From: a bacterium
GTDB lineage: Bacteria > Bdellovibrionota_B > Oligoflexia > Oligoflexales > CAIYRB01
Assembly: GCA_900299215.1 (NCBI GenBank)
Contig: OMIY01000368.1
Coordinates: forward strand, 1-48,680
DNA: 48,680 nt
Reading direction: 5' to 3'
Each line of letters opens with the position of its first letter. Position 1 is the stretch's first letter. Both the position numbers and the translations under genes were made by a program. The notes below the pieces were generated by a model. The model saw only the letters and a program-made list of their open reading frames with translations. It ran no database searches and was not told the origin of the DNA. Positions 8,602 through 18,653 of the stretch are shown here, one piece after another.

Positions 8602-10308
8602 TTGGACTCTTCGGAAACGATTTTCTCACCAAATGGCCTGCCTGGCACGGTTCGCATTATTCCACTGGGTGGTTGTGGCGAATTTGGTATGAACCTCACA
8701 TGCTTCCTATCTGCTGGAAAGCTTTTTGTTGTAGACGCCGGAGTGCGTTTCCCTGAGGCATTTCGATTAGGCGTTGATGCGGTGCTGCCCGATGTAGAAA
8801 AATGGTTCACAGAGGCAGGTGGTGTCTATGCTTACATTTTGACCCACGGTCATGAAGATCATTTGGGAGCAATGCCTCATCTCCTACCACGTTGGCCAGC
8901 GCCCGTATATGGCACAGCCTGGACGATCTCACTTCTGCGAAACAAACTAATGAGACTCGGACGGGATCCAGACGCCTTTAAGCTCAACATTGTTGCTCCC
9001 GGAGACCACGTTGTCACCGAGGGTTTTGATGCAGAGTACGTACACATTAACCACTCAATTCCGATGGCGTGCTCCCTATACTTGCGTTTTCCTGAGCTTT
9101 CCATTTTTCATACTGGCGATTTTAAGTTTGAATCAGACCCCATAATCGAAAATCCCGCAGACCTCGACCGCATAAAGCGGATTGGCCAAGAGGGTGTCGA
9201 TTTGCTTTTGGCGGATAGCACTAACGCCGAGAAATCTGGGAACTGTCCGTCTGAAAAATCCGTTTACGAACCCCTACTAAGAGTCGTGAATCAGTGTAAG
9301 CAGACCGCAGTAATCACTACTTTTTCAAGCAATTTATGGCGAATAAAAACTATCGCGGATGTTTGTCGAGCATCGGGTCGCCGACTTTATGTGACTGGGG
9401 GCGGTCTCGAAAACACACTCAACGTAGCCCAATCAGTCGGGATTTACGAGCTGCCTACTGAGCTCAGAATCAGTGATGACCTGCTAACCAGTGTACCGCG
9501 TGAGAGGTTGCTTGTTCTGGCAACTGGTTGCCAAGGTGAAAGGCGATCCAGTTTAGCAAGAATCGCAAATGGCGAGCATAGATACTTTCGTTTAGATGCT
9601 GGCGACACGGTAATATGGTCATCAAGACTAATACCCGGCAATGAGAAAGCCGTTATAAATTTGTCAAACAATCTTCAGAGATTAGGCGCTCAGATTGTGA
9701 CCGCCCGCGACGAACCTGGCATACATGTTAGCGGTCATGCGTATGGTGGCGATGTTGAACATCTGATCGATTTAGTGAATCCTCGACATTTCCTTCCCGT
9801 GCACGGTGCCTTCAGTCAGCTTAATGCAAATCATCAGCGCCCAACAACTTCGGGACGATCCGACACCCAAGCACAAATCATAGAATCTGGCGACATCATC
9901 GATGCTACCCGTGATGAAATTAGGATCCTAGGACGTATTGATGTGGAACTTAAGTTCTTAGAGAGTGATGGGAGCGGTTTGCTTACTTACGGTGAACTAA
10001 GAGACCGTCTGCGGATAGGAGAGCTAGGCCTAGCTCGAATTGATGGCGTTTACAGCCTACAAACTGAAACTTGGCTTGTTGAACCCACTGTAGAGCTTGC
10101 AGGCATTGGATTTCCCGATTCCGTGAAAAAAAATGATTGGATTCAATCGAAAGCTAAGCAACTTAGGCAACTCGTGCCACAGTTCCTGCTGCAAAAAAAA
10201 CTATCTGCTGAGCAAATATCGGAAGAGGTAAGGCAGCTAATTCGTAGGGATTTGCAGCGTTTTTTACGAAAAAAACCCGTAGTTTCGGTCAAAATTCACT
10301 GCGTCTGA
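8602..10308 (+). CDS. rnj: Ribonuclease J
   Basis: Metallo-beta-lactamase/beta-CASP features: GGCGEFGMN, LTHGHEDHLGA, HTGDFKFE, LLADSTNAE, VSGHAYGGD, PVHGAFSQL. TTG start. Confidence 0.9.
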   Translation: MDSSETIFSPNGLPGTVRIIPLGGCGEFGMNLTCFLSAGKLFVVDAGVRFPEAFRLGVDAVLPDVEKWFTEAGGVYAYILTHGHEDHLGAMPHLLPRWPAPVYGTAWTISLLRNKLMRLGRDPDAFKLNIVAPGDHVVTEGFDAEYVHINHSIPMACSLYLRFPELSIFHTGDFKFESDPIIENPADLDRIKRIGQEGVDLLLADSTNAEKSGNCPSEKSVYEPLLRVVNQCKQTAVITTFSSNLWRIKTIADVCRASGRRLYVTGGGLENTLNVAQSVGIYELPTELRISDDLLTSVPRERLLVLATGCQGERRSSLARIANGEHRYFRLDAGDTVIWSSRLIPGNEKAVINLSNNLQRLGAQIVTARDEPGIHVSGHAYGGDVEHLIDLVNPRHFLPVHGAFSQLNANHQRPTTSGRSDTQAQIIESGDIIDATRDEIRILGRIDVELKFLESDGSGLLTYGELRDRLRIGELGLARIDGVYSLQTETWLVEPTVELAGIGFPDSVKKNDWIQSKAKQLRQLVPQFLLQKKLSAEQISEEVRQLIRRDLQRFLRKKPVVSVKIHCV

Positions 10309-10385
10309 TTTGCATATTTATTCCTTAGACTACCTTTAGCCTCAATGCTAGATAGTCGGCACAGTGAAGCTTCATCTTCAGTAAC

Positions 10386-11006
10386 TTGATTGGAAGATCG
10401 CCGGTGGACATTGTCGTTATAGCAGCAGCTAAATTTGAACTTGATCCTCTGGTGAGCGCCTTGCAGGAGAAGGGAATCAATCCGACTACGAAACTAGTTG
10501 GAATCGGAGCCTTAAATGCAGCGAAAAGGGCTAAACTGGTAGCAGAGGCATGTAGAGGCCGCCATGTTGTTTTTGTCGGAACCTGCGGTACTTTTGGTAA
10601 TTTCTCTAAAATGCATCTTGTTCGGGCAAGTGAAGTAATCTGGTTACCTACATGTGAGAGAATGCAACTTTCTTATACGGTTAAGGACACAGCTCCACCC
10701 ATTTCCTTACCGCCCCCACCAGCATATTGCAGCACGCTTCCAGAACGGCGAGTCATCTGTTCGCCAGGAATCAGCCTAGTGAGTAAGCTGCCGGATAGTT
10801 TTTCGCCAGAGCTTTGTGTCGAAAATCTGGAGCTTTACTCGTGCGTGAGTGAGATCATCAGTCAGGCTTCAAGCCTAGCCGTAATTCTTGCAGTGACGAA
10901 TGCAGTCGGACCAGATTCTCACTCACAGTGGCGTCAGCATTTTGCGGGAGCAGCTGGAGCTACTGCCGAGTACCTTTGCGGCCGATTGGCCCGTTCACAA
11001 ATATAA
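10386..11006 (+). CDS. Nucleoside phosphorylase / nucleosidase superfamily-like protein (possibly futalosine hydrolase-like)
   Basis: VIAAAKFELDPLV...VGIGALNAAKRAKLV...VFVGTCGTFG...VENLELYS...AVTNAVGPDSHSQW pattern typical of the PNP/UDP superfamily; substrate not determinable. GTG at 10404 is an alternative start. Confidence 0.55.
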   Translation: MIGRSPVDIVVIAAAKFELDPLVSALQEKGINPTTKLVGIGALNAAKRAKLVAEACRGRHVVFVGTCGTFGNFSKMHLVRASEVIWLPTCERMQLSYTVKDTAPPISLPPPPAYCSTLPERRVICSPGISLVSKLPDSFSPELCVENLELYSCVSEIISQASSLAVILAVTNAVGPDSHSQWRQHFAGAAGATAEYLCGRLARSQI

Positions 11007-11138
11007 TTAGATTCACACCTAATTTTAATTAGTTTCCTCAAGACCTGGCCTCCTACCCTTTACACATGCTAAAATTATCATACAGCTTCATAAACTTATT
11101 TTTATTTCCGTGACCAGGCTCCAGTAAGCCAACGAAAG

Positions 11139-11939
11139 GTGCGTTTGGCCACCGACCCCCAAATTAGCATAAATGCGTCCGGCGCTACCCACATTGGGCT
11201 TGTCCGCTCGACGAATCAGGATTCTTACCTGATCGATGAGGAAATGCGCCTATTCATTGTAGCCGACGGCATGGGCGGGCATGCTGGTGGCGAAATTGCC
11301 AGTAATTTATGCGTAAATTCGATATCTCAATATCTTCGTCAGCAAAGCAATTTATTTAGTAGTACTAACGAACGTCAGCATCCCGATGCACGCATTAGCA
11401 ATGCAATGGCAAATGCAATAAATCACGCATCGACTAAAATTTACGAACGCGCTCTTGAAGAGCCATCACTGCGCGGCATGGGTACTACAGCGACAGCAGT
11501 TGTGGTTGTCGACAAATTCGCTTATGTCGCCCACGTTGGAGATAGTCGATGTTATCTCTTGCGTCGTGGATTTATTTACCAGGTAACGAACGATCACTCT
11601 CTTGTTAGCGAACAAGTGAGGGCTGGAATCCTCACAAAAGAGGAGGCTGATCTTCACCATTTACGTAACGTCATCACCCGAAGTGTTGGATACCAGGAAG
11701 AAGAGGATGCCGATACGACAAGTCTCGCTTTGGAAGACGGCGATATCTTACTCCTTTGCAGTGATGGTCTTCACGGCAAAGTGAACGATAAAGAGCTTTC
11801 GGGAATTCTCACTAATCATCAAACCGCCGCTCCTCCAGTTCTAATTGAACGTGCCAATGAACGTGGCGGCGAAGACAACATAACTGCAGTCACGTTGCAG
11901 ATATCGTTTAAACCTACAAGTTCGTCTCCCTCCACTTAA
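11139..11939 (+). CDS. PP2C-family serine/threonine protein phosphatase
   Basis: GLVRSTNQDSYLIDEEMRLFIVADGMGGHAGGEIAS, VAHVGDSRCYLLR, ITRSVGYQ, LLLCSDGLHGKV, GGEDNITAV. Confidence 0.92.
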   Translation: MRLATDPQISINASGATHIGLVRSTNQDSYLIDEEMRLFIVADGMGGHAGGEIASNLCVNSISQYLRQQSNLFSSTNERQHPDARISNAMANAINHASTKIYERALEEPSLRGMGTTATAVVVVDKFAYVAHVGDSRCYLLRRGFIYQVTNDHSLVSEQVRAGILTKEEADLHHLRNVITRSVGYQEEEDADTTSLALEDGDILLLCSDGLHGKVNDKELSGILTNHQTAAPPVLIERANERGGEDNITAVTLQISFKPTSSSPST

Positions 11940-12004
11940 AGCCCATTTTAAACAGCCCCCCACCGACCAACGCCCTCGCCTTTTTGCTGAGGTCCCAACC
12001 AGCC

Positions 12005-12976
12005 ATGAAACGAATCACAATCATGATTATCCCCGACGGGTGCCGCGCCACTAGGCAGGTGCGTGTCCCGGAGTCAATTATCAAGTTCGGTGTAGCCCTG
12101 AGCTTTCTCGCCTTGGCAGGTGCTGGTTTCATTTTTTTCGACTACTTAGAGCTTCGTTATTTTCGCAGCAACTTCAGAACACTGGCCGCAGAAAACGAAG
12201 ATCTTAAAGGCGAAGCCAAACTGCTGATGCAAAATCTAGAAGAGGTCAAGGGTGCTCTAAGACGCGTTCAGGACTATACCGGCAAACTTGGAGAGCTAAC
12301 TGCACTAAAAGTTCAGAAGTTTGCGAAAAAAACTGGTATCGGCCCCCTCACCGTCGAAGAGTTTAATGTGGCTCAACAAGCTGGAGCGGTAGAGGTTAAA
12401 AAAGACACAAACGCTTATGTGCCCGTGGGCCTGAATATCGACAAGTTAGTATTCCGGCCGATTTTTGATCGCCTAGCCTCAATTGGCCATGCGGCGAACA
12501 GTCACGCCCTTGAGCTCCAACATTTACTTTCTACTTTGAGTCAGCAGAAAAATTTGCTGTCTTCGATACCTTCGGTTGCACCAGTTGACGGCTGGGTGAC
12601 AAGTGGGTTTGGAACTCGAGTATCGCCGTTTACGGGAGAACGAACGGCCCATGCTGGCGTCGATATTGCTGCTCCGGTTGGAACGCCAATTCTAGCTCCT
12701 GCGGACGGCGTCGTAATCTTCACTGGAGCCAAGGCCGGATTCGGTAACTTCGTAATGATTGCACATGGTTATGGCGTTGTCACCCGGTACGGGCACAACC
12801 ATCAGAATCTCGTGCAACCGGGGCAAAAAGTCAGCAGAGGGGAGCAAATTGCTACAGTCGGTGAAACCGGTCGAGCCACCGGACCCCATCTTCATTACGA
12901 GGTTGTGATAAACGGCCGGCTTGAAAATCCGCAGAAGTTCATCCTAGACATGGCTGACGTCTATCGGATCTATTGA
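12005..12976 (+). CDS. M23 family (LytM-type) metallopeptidase
   Basis: GFGTRVSPFTGERTAHAGVDIAAPVGTPI...GETGRATGPHLHYEV; N-terminal TM and coiled-coil-like region; ATG at 12005 preferred. Confidence 0.9.
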   Translation: MKRITIMIIPDGCRATRQVRVPESIIKFGVALSFLALAGAGFIFFDYLELRYFRSNFRTLAAENEDLKGEAKLLMQNLEEVKGALRRVQDYTGKLGELTALKVQKFAKKTGIGPLTVEEFNVAQQAGAVEVKKDTNAYVPVGLNIDKLVFRPIFDRLASIGHAANSHALELQHLLSTLSQQKNLLSSIPSVAPVDGWVTSGFGTRVSPFTGERTAHAGVDIAAPVGTPILAPADGVVIFTGAKAGFGNFVMIAHGYGVVTRYGHNHQNLVQPGQKVSRGEQIATVGETGRATGPHLHYEVVINGRLENPQKFILDMADVYRIY

Positions 12977-13069
12977 GGCGAACCCTCAGTTGTTATTTCC
13001 CAAGCTCTTAGCCAGAGGGTATATTGCACCAGATGCAACAACCCGACTGATTAAGAATTGGGCAGCCTG

Positions 13070-15763
13070 ATGCAGATCCTCAAAAAGATTTTTGGTAGCA
13101 AGAATGACCGTGAGCTTAAGCGTTTAGTGGCAAAAGTTGCCCACATAAACAGTCTTGAGCCTTCCATGAAGAGCCTCACGGACGCACAATTACAAGGCAA
13201 GACCGCTGAGTTTAAGCAGCGCCTAGCCAATGGTGAGACGCTTGACTCACTGTTACCAGAGGCCTTTGCCACGGTGAGAGAGGCGGGCTGGCGCGTTGAT
13301 CGCAAGCGGCATTTTGACGTGCAACTCATTGGCGGCATGGTTTTGCATGAGGGCAAGATTGCCGAAATGCGCACGGGAGAGGGCAAAACTCTCACGGCAA
13401 CCGCTCCTGTATACCTGAATGCTTTGGCGGGTAAGGGTGTCCATGTAATTACGGTCAATGACTATCTCGCCCGACGTGACGCGGAATGGATGGGACGCAT
13501 TTATGGGTTTCTTGGGCTTTCGACAGGCATCATCGTACACGGACTAAGTGACTCCCAGCGTCGGGACTCCTACAAATGCGACATCACTTACGGTACCAAT
13601 AATGAGTTCGGATTTGACTACCTACGCGACAACATGAAGACCGAGCCATCAAGGCTTGTGCAGCGTGATCATTTCTTTGCAATAGTCGACGAAGTGGACT
13701 CTATTCTGATCGACGAGGCTAGAACACCGCTAATCATCTCCGGTCCTTCGGAAACGAACCTTGGCCTCTATCAAACAGTTAACACCTCAATCCCTGGATT
13801 GCAGAAGGACAGCGACTACATTTTTGATGAGAAGTCGCGGACAGTCGCTTTGACTGAAGATGGAATCAGTAAGCTCGAGAAGCGACTTCGCTTAGAAAAC
13901 CTCTACGACCCAAGCAATATCGAGTATTTACACCACGTTCAACAGGCGTTGAAGGCACATGTCGTATTTAAAAAGGATGTAGACTACGTAGTTCGCGATG
14001 GAAAAGTGGTCATCGTGGATGAACATACCGGCCGACTGATGCCAGGAAGACGCTACAGCGATGGCCTGCACGGTGCTTTGGAAGCAAAAGAGCATGTTGA
14101 GGTTCAGAACGAAACGCAAACTCTCGCAACAATCACTTTCCAGAACTTCTTCCGTCTTTATGGAAAATTAGGCGGCATGACAGGTACTGCCGACACGGAG
14201 TCGGTAGAGTTTAAAAAGATCTACAACCTTGACGTAGTAGTGATTCCGACGAACCGTGATATGGTCCGCAAAGATCATGAAGATGTAGTCTTCAGAACGG
14301 CTCGTGAAAAATTCAATGTTATTGCTGATGAGATTGCGGAAGCTCAAAAAAAGGGCCAACCAGTACTCGTTGGTACAGTATCGGTTGAAAAATCCGAGCT
14401 TTTGTCGAGCTTACTTCGGAAGCGCAACATCCCACACGAAATCTTGAATGCGAAAAACCACGCTCGCGAGGCTGAAATTATCGCGGCCGCTGGGCAGAAG
14501 GGTCAGGTTACCATCTCCACCAACATGGCTGGTCGGGGAACTGACATTATGCTCGGCGAGGGAGTCAAAGACCTCGGTGGTTTGTACGTTATCGGTACCG
14601 AAAGGCACGAGTCTCGTAGGATTGATAACCAATTAAGAGGTCGTTCTGGACGACAAGGAGACCCAGGACAGTCCAAATTTTTCTTGTCGTTAGAAGACGA
14701 CCTCATGCGGATTTTTGCCTCTGATAAACTTTCGGCTTTGATGGGACGCCTTGGAATGCAAGAGGGTGAGGCGATTATTTCGCCTATGGTTACTCGCGCG
14801 ATTGCTCGAGCGCAAAAACGCGTCGAAGAGCAAAACTTCTCAAGCCGCAAGCATCTCCTTGAGTACGATGACGTAATGAACCAGCAAAGGCAGGTGATTT
14901 ACAGTCTGCGACGCCAGGCTTTACACGCAGAGAAGCGCTTGGAGTTCGTAGACCATGCCTTAGCTGCAATCGCAACAGGGGCATTAAGCGAGGTAACTCC
15001 AGAGCGCACAGGCACAGGTCAATGGGACTGGCAGCAGGTACAAAAACTAATACAGTCTTTGCTTCATACTCATATTGTCCTCGAAAAACTGTCGCCCTCA
15101 GATTCACAGCTAGACACCGTCGTTGACGAAGTCACCAGACAGGTTATGGCGGCATATAAAGCTAAGACTGACAAAATTGGGCCTGAGAATACCCAGAGAC
15201 TTGAAAGTTGGGTTTATCTCCAAGTTATCGACAAAGCCTGGAAAAACCACTTGCTTGGAATGGACTCCCTGAAAGACAGCGTCAGTCTTCGTGGGTACGG
15301 ACAACGAGACCCGTTGCAAGAATACAAGAAAGAAGGCTTCCGCCTCTTCTCAGAAATGATGGGCCGCATCGAGGAGGAGTCTGCTACCGCTCTAGTCTCC
15401 GTAGAGATTCCAGATCAATCTCCGGAAGAGCTGGCAAAGGAACTTGAGCCTGAACCAGAGATAGATGACTCTTTAATTGAAATGCAGCACCCAGATCCTC
15501 AAGATGCAAATCCTCATGTCAGTAACGGGGCTAATTCGGAGGGTGGTTATTCATCAACCAAATCCAATGGTGAACTGATCTACCATGGTTCGCGGTCAAC
15601 TACTGCTCAAGGCGGGGGATCTGCGAGTCGCCAACAGCCCACACCTCAAACATTCAAACGCGATGTTGAGAAAGTGGGCAGAAACGATCCATGTCCGTGT
15701 GGTTCTGGCAAGAAATTCAAAAAGTGTCATGGGTCCGTGCCGGGGGATGATGCGCACGCATAG
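13070..15763 (+). CDS. secA: Protein translocase subunit SecA
   Basis: [79 protein letters not shown]-terminal zinc motif [17 protein letters not shown] at 13070 more likely than TTG at 13058. Confidence 0.98.
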   Translation: MQILKKIFGSKNDRELKRLVAKVAHINSLEPSMKSLTDAQLQGKTAEFKQRLANGETLDSLLPEAFATVREAGWRVDRKRHFDVQLIGGMVLHEGKIAEMRTGEGKTLTATAPVYLNALAGKGVHVITVNDYLARRDAEWMGRIYGFLGLSTGIIVHGLSDSQRRDSYKCDITYGTNNEFGFDYLRDNMKTEPSRLVQRDHFFAIVDEVDSILIDEARTPLIISGPSETNLGLYQTVNTSIPGLQKDSDYIFDEKSRTVALTEDGISKLEKRLRLENLYDPSNIEYLHHVQQALKAHVVFKKDVDYVVRDGKVVIVDEHTGRLMPGRRYSDGLHGALEAKEHVEVQNETQTLATITFQNFFRLYGKLGGMTGTADTESVEFKKIYNLDVVVIPTNRDMVRKDHEDVVFRTAREKFNVIADEIAEAQKKGQPVLVGTVSVEKSELLSSLLRKRNIPHEILNAKNHAREAEIIAAAGQKGQVTISTNMAGRGTDIMLGEGVKDLGGLYVIGTERHESRRIDNQLRGRSGRQGDPGQSKFFLSLEDDLMRIFASDKLSALMGRLGMQEGEAIISPMVTRAIARAQKRVEEQNFSSRKHLLEYDDVMNQQRQVIYSLRRQALHAEKRLEFVDHALAAIATGALSEVTPERTGTGQWDWQQVQKLIQSLLHTHIVLEKLSPSDSQLDTVVDEVTRQVMAAYKAKTDKIGPENTQRLESWVYLQVIDKAWKNHLLGMDSLKDSVSLRGYGQRDPLQEYKKEGFRLFSEMMGRIEEESATALVSVEIPDQSPEELAKELEPEPEIDDSLIEMQHPDPQDANPHVSNGANSEGGYSSTKSNGELIYHGSRSTTAQGGGSASRQQPTPQTFKRDVEKVGRNDPCPCGSGKKFKKCHGSVPGDDAHA

Positions 15764-15797
15764 ATGGCATGAAGAAGTTTCGTGTTAAACTGTAGGG

Positions 15798-16310
15798 ATG
15801 AGTCGAATACTTGATTTCACCTTTTCGCCGGAAGAGGCCGTGGTCTCTAGGGTTCTAATCCTAGTCCATCGTGCTGTAGACGACCATTTGCCCTATGCGC
15901 AAGAGGCTGGTCGCCAGTTCACGAAAACAGTGTTTTCCTCAGATGATGACCCAACGGGACTATACAAAGTGACGGTCAGCGATGAGGCACAGATCCCACC
16001 ACCGCCTCCGGCTACACCACCACCACCGCTTCCACGAATTTCGGTTGCGCAAAAAAGCGAAATAGACCCACCAACCAGCGCGCCCATTCCTCCACCGCCG
16101 CCGCCAAAAGCAAGGCCCAAAGCGAGTGGGGGACGCTCTAGCAGCAAGCCTCAGCCAATTTCTCGGACCAGACCAAAATCCACTAATTACGCGGCGAGCG
16201 AGGCGTATCCGGTCGATTCGATAATAAATCAACCGGATTGGATCTCTCGTGTCACAGCGTTCTTTCTGCTATTGGGAATCGCTGTACTTGTCTACGTGTT
16301 GATGGTTTGA
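15798..16310 (+). CDS. Proline-rich hypothetical protein with C-terminal TM anchor
   Basis: 170-aa ORF with PPPPPATPPPPLP and PPPPPPKARP tracts and a terminal hydrophobic helix (VTAFFLLLGIAVLVYVLMV). Confidence 0.65.
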   Translation: MSRILDFTFSPEEAVVSRVLILVHRAVDDHLPYAQEAGRQFTKTVFSSDDDPTGLYKVTVSDEAQIPPPPPATPPPPLPRISVAQKSEIDPPTSAPIPPPPPPKARPKASGGRSSSKPQPISRTRPKSTNYAASEAYPVDSIINQPDWISRVTAFFLLLGIAVLVYVLMV

Positions 16311-16326
16311 CCTTGAAATCAAGTCA

Positions 16327-17064
16327 CTAGGACTCAACTGTTTGACCATCAGCAGCAGCATGCTGCAGATCAAACACAGACGGCAAGACTTCACTCGCTG
16401 CATCCATGATTTTCAATACATCATCTTTTGAGAAAGCAGCGCGTTCGGCGGTACCCTGAATTTCGAGAATCTTACCGCTCTGAGTCATTACTACGTTCAT
16501 ATCCAAATCTGCTGTACTATCCTCAGAGTAATCGAGGTCGACTAGAATCTCCCCTTCCTTTACTCCGACTGACACCGCTGCAACTGCATCGTTAAGAGGA
16601 TTGTGCTTAAGACGCCCACTGCGGAGTAACTTCGCAACAGCCATCTTCAGAGCGACGTAACCACCTGTGATAGCTGCAGTTCGTGTGCCTCCGTCAGCTT
16701 GAATAACGTCGCAATCGACTGTAAATGTGAGGTCAGGGCACCGGGTTAGATCTATGATGCCTCTCAACGATCTACCGATAAGTCGCTGAATTTCTTGTGT
16801 CCGCCCTGACAGGGAGGCTCCTCGCTCGCGGCGAATCCTCTGACCGGATGAGCCCGGAAGCATTGAATATTCGGCCGTCAACCAACCTTGCGCAGGTTGA
16901 GAATTACGGAGAAAAGATGGGATCCCATCTTCCGCAGACACCGTGCAGATGACCTTAGTCTCACCAAACTCAACCAAAACACTGCCTGTTGCATGCTTGG
17001 TAAAGTGGGGAACAAATCTCATTGGGCGCATCTGGCCGGACGCGCGACCATCCGATCGCAACAT
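16327..17064 (-). CDS. rph: Ribonuclease PH
   Basis: RSDGRASGQMRPMRF, GSVLVEFGETKVICTVS, AEYSMLPGSSGQRIRRE, IQADGGTRTAAITGGYVAL. Confidence 0.95.
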   Translation of the reverse strand: MLRSDGRASGQMRPMRFVPHFTKHATGSVLVEFGETKVICTVSAEDGIPSFLRNSQPAQGWLTAEYSMLPGSSGQRIRRERGASLSGRTQEIQRLIGRSLRGIIDLTRCPDLTFTVDCDVIQADGGTRTAAITGGYVALKMAVAKLLRSGRLKHNPLNDAVAAVSVGVKEGEILVDLDYSEDSTADLDMNVVMTQSGKILEIQGTAERAAFSKDDVLKIMDAASEVLPSVFDLQHAAADGQTVES

Positions 17065-17174
17065 AATCTAACTCCGAACTCTGCTTATAGCTTGATACCA
17101 AAGGGCAACTGATCGGGCGCCAAAGTACCGAATCTAGCCCTTGAGTGAAAGTCAAATTGCAACAACTAAGAAAG

Positions 17175-18614
17175 TTAGATGCCTGCCCTTATCCCAGGCC
17201 CTTTTGCATCGGTTGGTTGACTGCTGATCTTGGCGTGGACTGCTTCCGGATAATTGCCGTTGAAGCATGCGGTACAAAAACGACCAGGCTCAGTATCACC
17301 TAATACCTGCCTCAAGCCATTGATACTCAGATAGGCCAAACTGTCGCAACCAATATAGGACCTTATGGCCTCAACATCTTTCTGGGCGGCAAGAAGTTTG
17401 CCCCGCTCGGGTGTGTCTACCCCATAAAAGCATGAATATGTAATTGGTGGAGAGCCAATTCTCATATGAATTCGCTTAGCTCCTGCTTGCTTGATCATCC
17501 TGATGATCTTGGCCGAGGTCGTGCCTCGGACGATAGAATCGTCGACCACAACCACACTCTTACCTTTGAGCACGCTCAAGACTGGATTCAGCTTAAGTCG
17601 AACGCCAAAGTCTCTGATCTCTTGAGCGGGCTGGATAAAGGTCCGCCCTACATAATGGTTCCGCACCAGACCAAGTTCGAAGGGAAGCCCGGAACCCTCA
17701 GAAAAACCGACCGCCATCGGCACGCCTGAATCTGGAACTGCGATGACGATATCTGCATCAGGTGCGGGAGCCTCTTCGGCTAGGACGCGGCCCATCCTGC
17801 GTCTGAGACTATAAATCTCGTCTCCAAAAATATGACTATCAGGACGAGCGAAATAGATCGGCTCAAAGGAACAGAAGGCCGTTTGACGCTTGGGCAACGG
17901 AAAGTGCGAGGTGATGCCTTCTGATGAAATCTCGACAACTTCACCTGGCTGAATTTCACGAACAAATGTCGCATCCATCAGATCAAGAGCGCAAGTTTCA
18001 CTAGCAACCATCCAACTATTTTGTCTTTTCCCAAGCACCAAGGGACGAAATCCGCATGCATCGCGAACGGCGAAAAGGCGCGATTGCGATTGGATAACCA
18101 TGGAGTATGCGCCATTAACCTTCGCCATTACAGTGAAGATGCGCTCGAGTATGGTCGGAGCCTCTGCTCTTGCAAGTAGGTGAACGAAGATTTCTGAATC
18201 AGACGTACTCTGAAATACGCTTCCCGATTGTTCAAGTTCCTGCCGGATCGCTGCGGCGTTTGTCAGGTTACCATTATGGGCAATAGCCAACGGCCCAAGC
18301 GATGTGCGGAAGTAAAACGGCTGCACGTTTTGAATAATGTGACCACCTTGGGTCGAGTATCGAACATGTCCAACCGCTGAGTCTCCCTTGAGTTCAGACA
18401 GTATTGATGGGTTGAAACTCTCCGCTACAAGGCCAAATGATTTATGCGCATTAAACTTAGGCTCACCACTTGCCGCGTCGAGTTCTAATGAGACTAAACC
18501 GCAACCTTCTTGGCCTCGGTGTTGCTGGGCAAACAAGCCAAGATAAACCATACTTGCGGCATCCGGATGACCCAGTACCCCAACGACCCCACATTCTTCG
18601 CGTATCGATTTCAT
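17175..18614 (-). CDS. purF: Amidophosphoribosyltransferase
   Basis: EECGVVGVLGHPDAA (Cys after short propeptide), GHVRYSTQGG, SDSEIFVHLLA, PDSGVPMAVGFSE, VVVVDDSIVRGTTSAKII, CTACFNGNYPE. Confidence 0.96.
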   Translation of the reverse strand: MKSIREECGVVGVLGHPDAASMVYLGLFAQQHRGQEGCGLVSLELDAASGEPKFNAHKSFGLVAESFNPSILSELKGDSAVGHVRYSTQGGHIIQNVQPFYFRTSLGPLAIAHNGNLTNAAAIRQELEQSGSVFQSTSDSEIFVHLLARAEAPTILERIFTVMAKVNGAYSMVIQSQSRLFAVRDACGFRPLVLGKRQNSWMVASETCALDLMDATFVREIQPGEVVEISSEGITSHFPLPKRQTAFCSFEPIYFARPDSHIFGDEIYSLRRRMGRVLAEEAPAPDADIVIAVPDSGVPMAVGFSEGSGLPFELGLVRNHYVGRTFIQPAQEIRDFGVRLKLNPVLSVLKGKSVVVVDDSIVRGTTSAKIIRMIKQAGAKRIHMRIGSPPITYSCFYGVDTPERGKLLAAQKDVEAIRSYIGCDSLAYLSINGLRQVLGDTEPGRFCTACFNGNYPEAVHAKISSQPTDAKGPGIRAGI

Positions 18615-18653
18615 GAGTGCCTCAGCGGCGTACTGATTAAAAGTGCCCCAAAA

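Noticed and set aside
14503-15107. Minus-strand ORFs inside secA
   Set aside because: Shadow ORFs opposite a strongly conserved gene.
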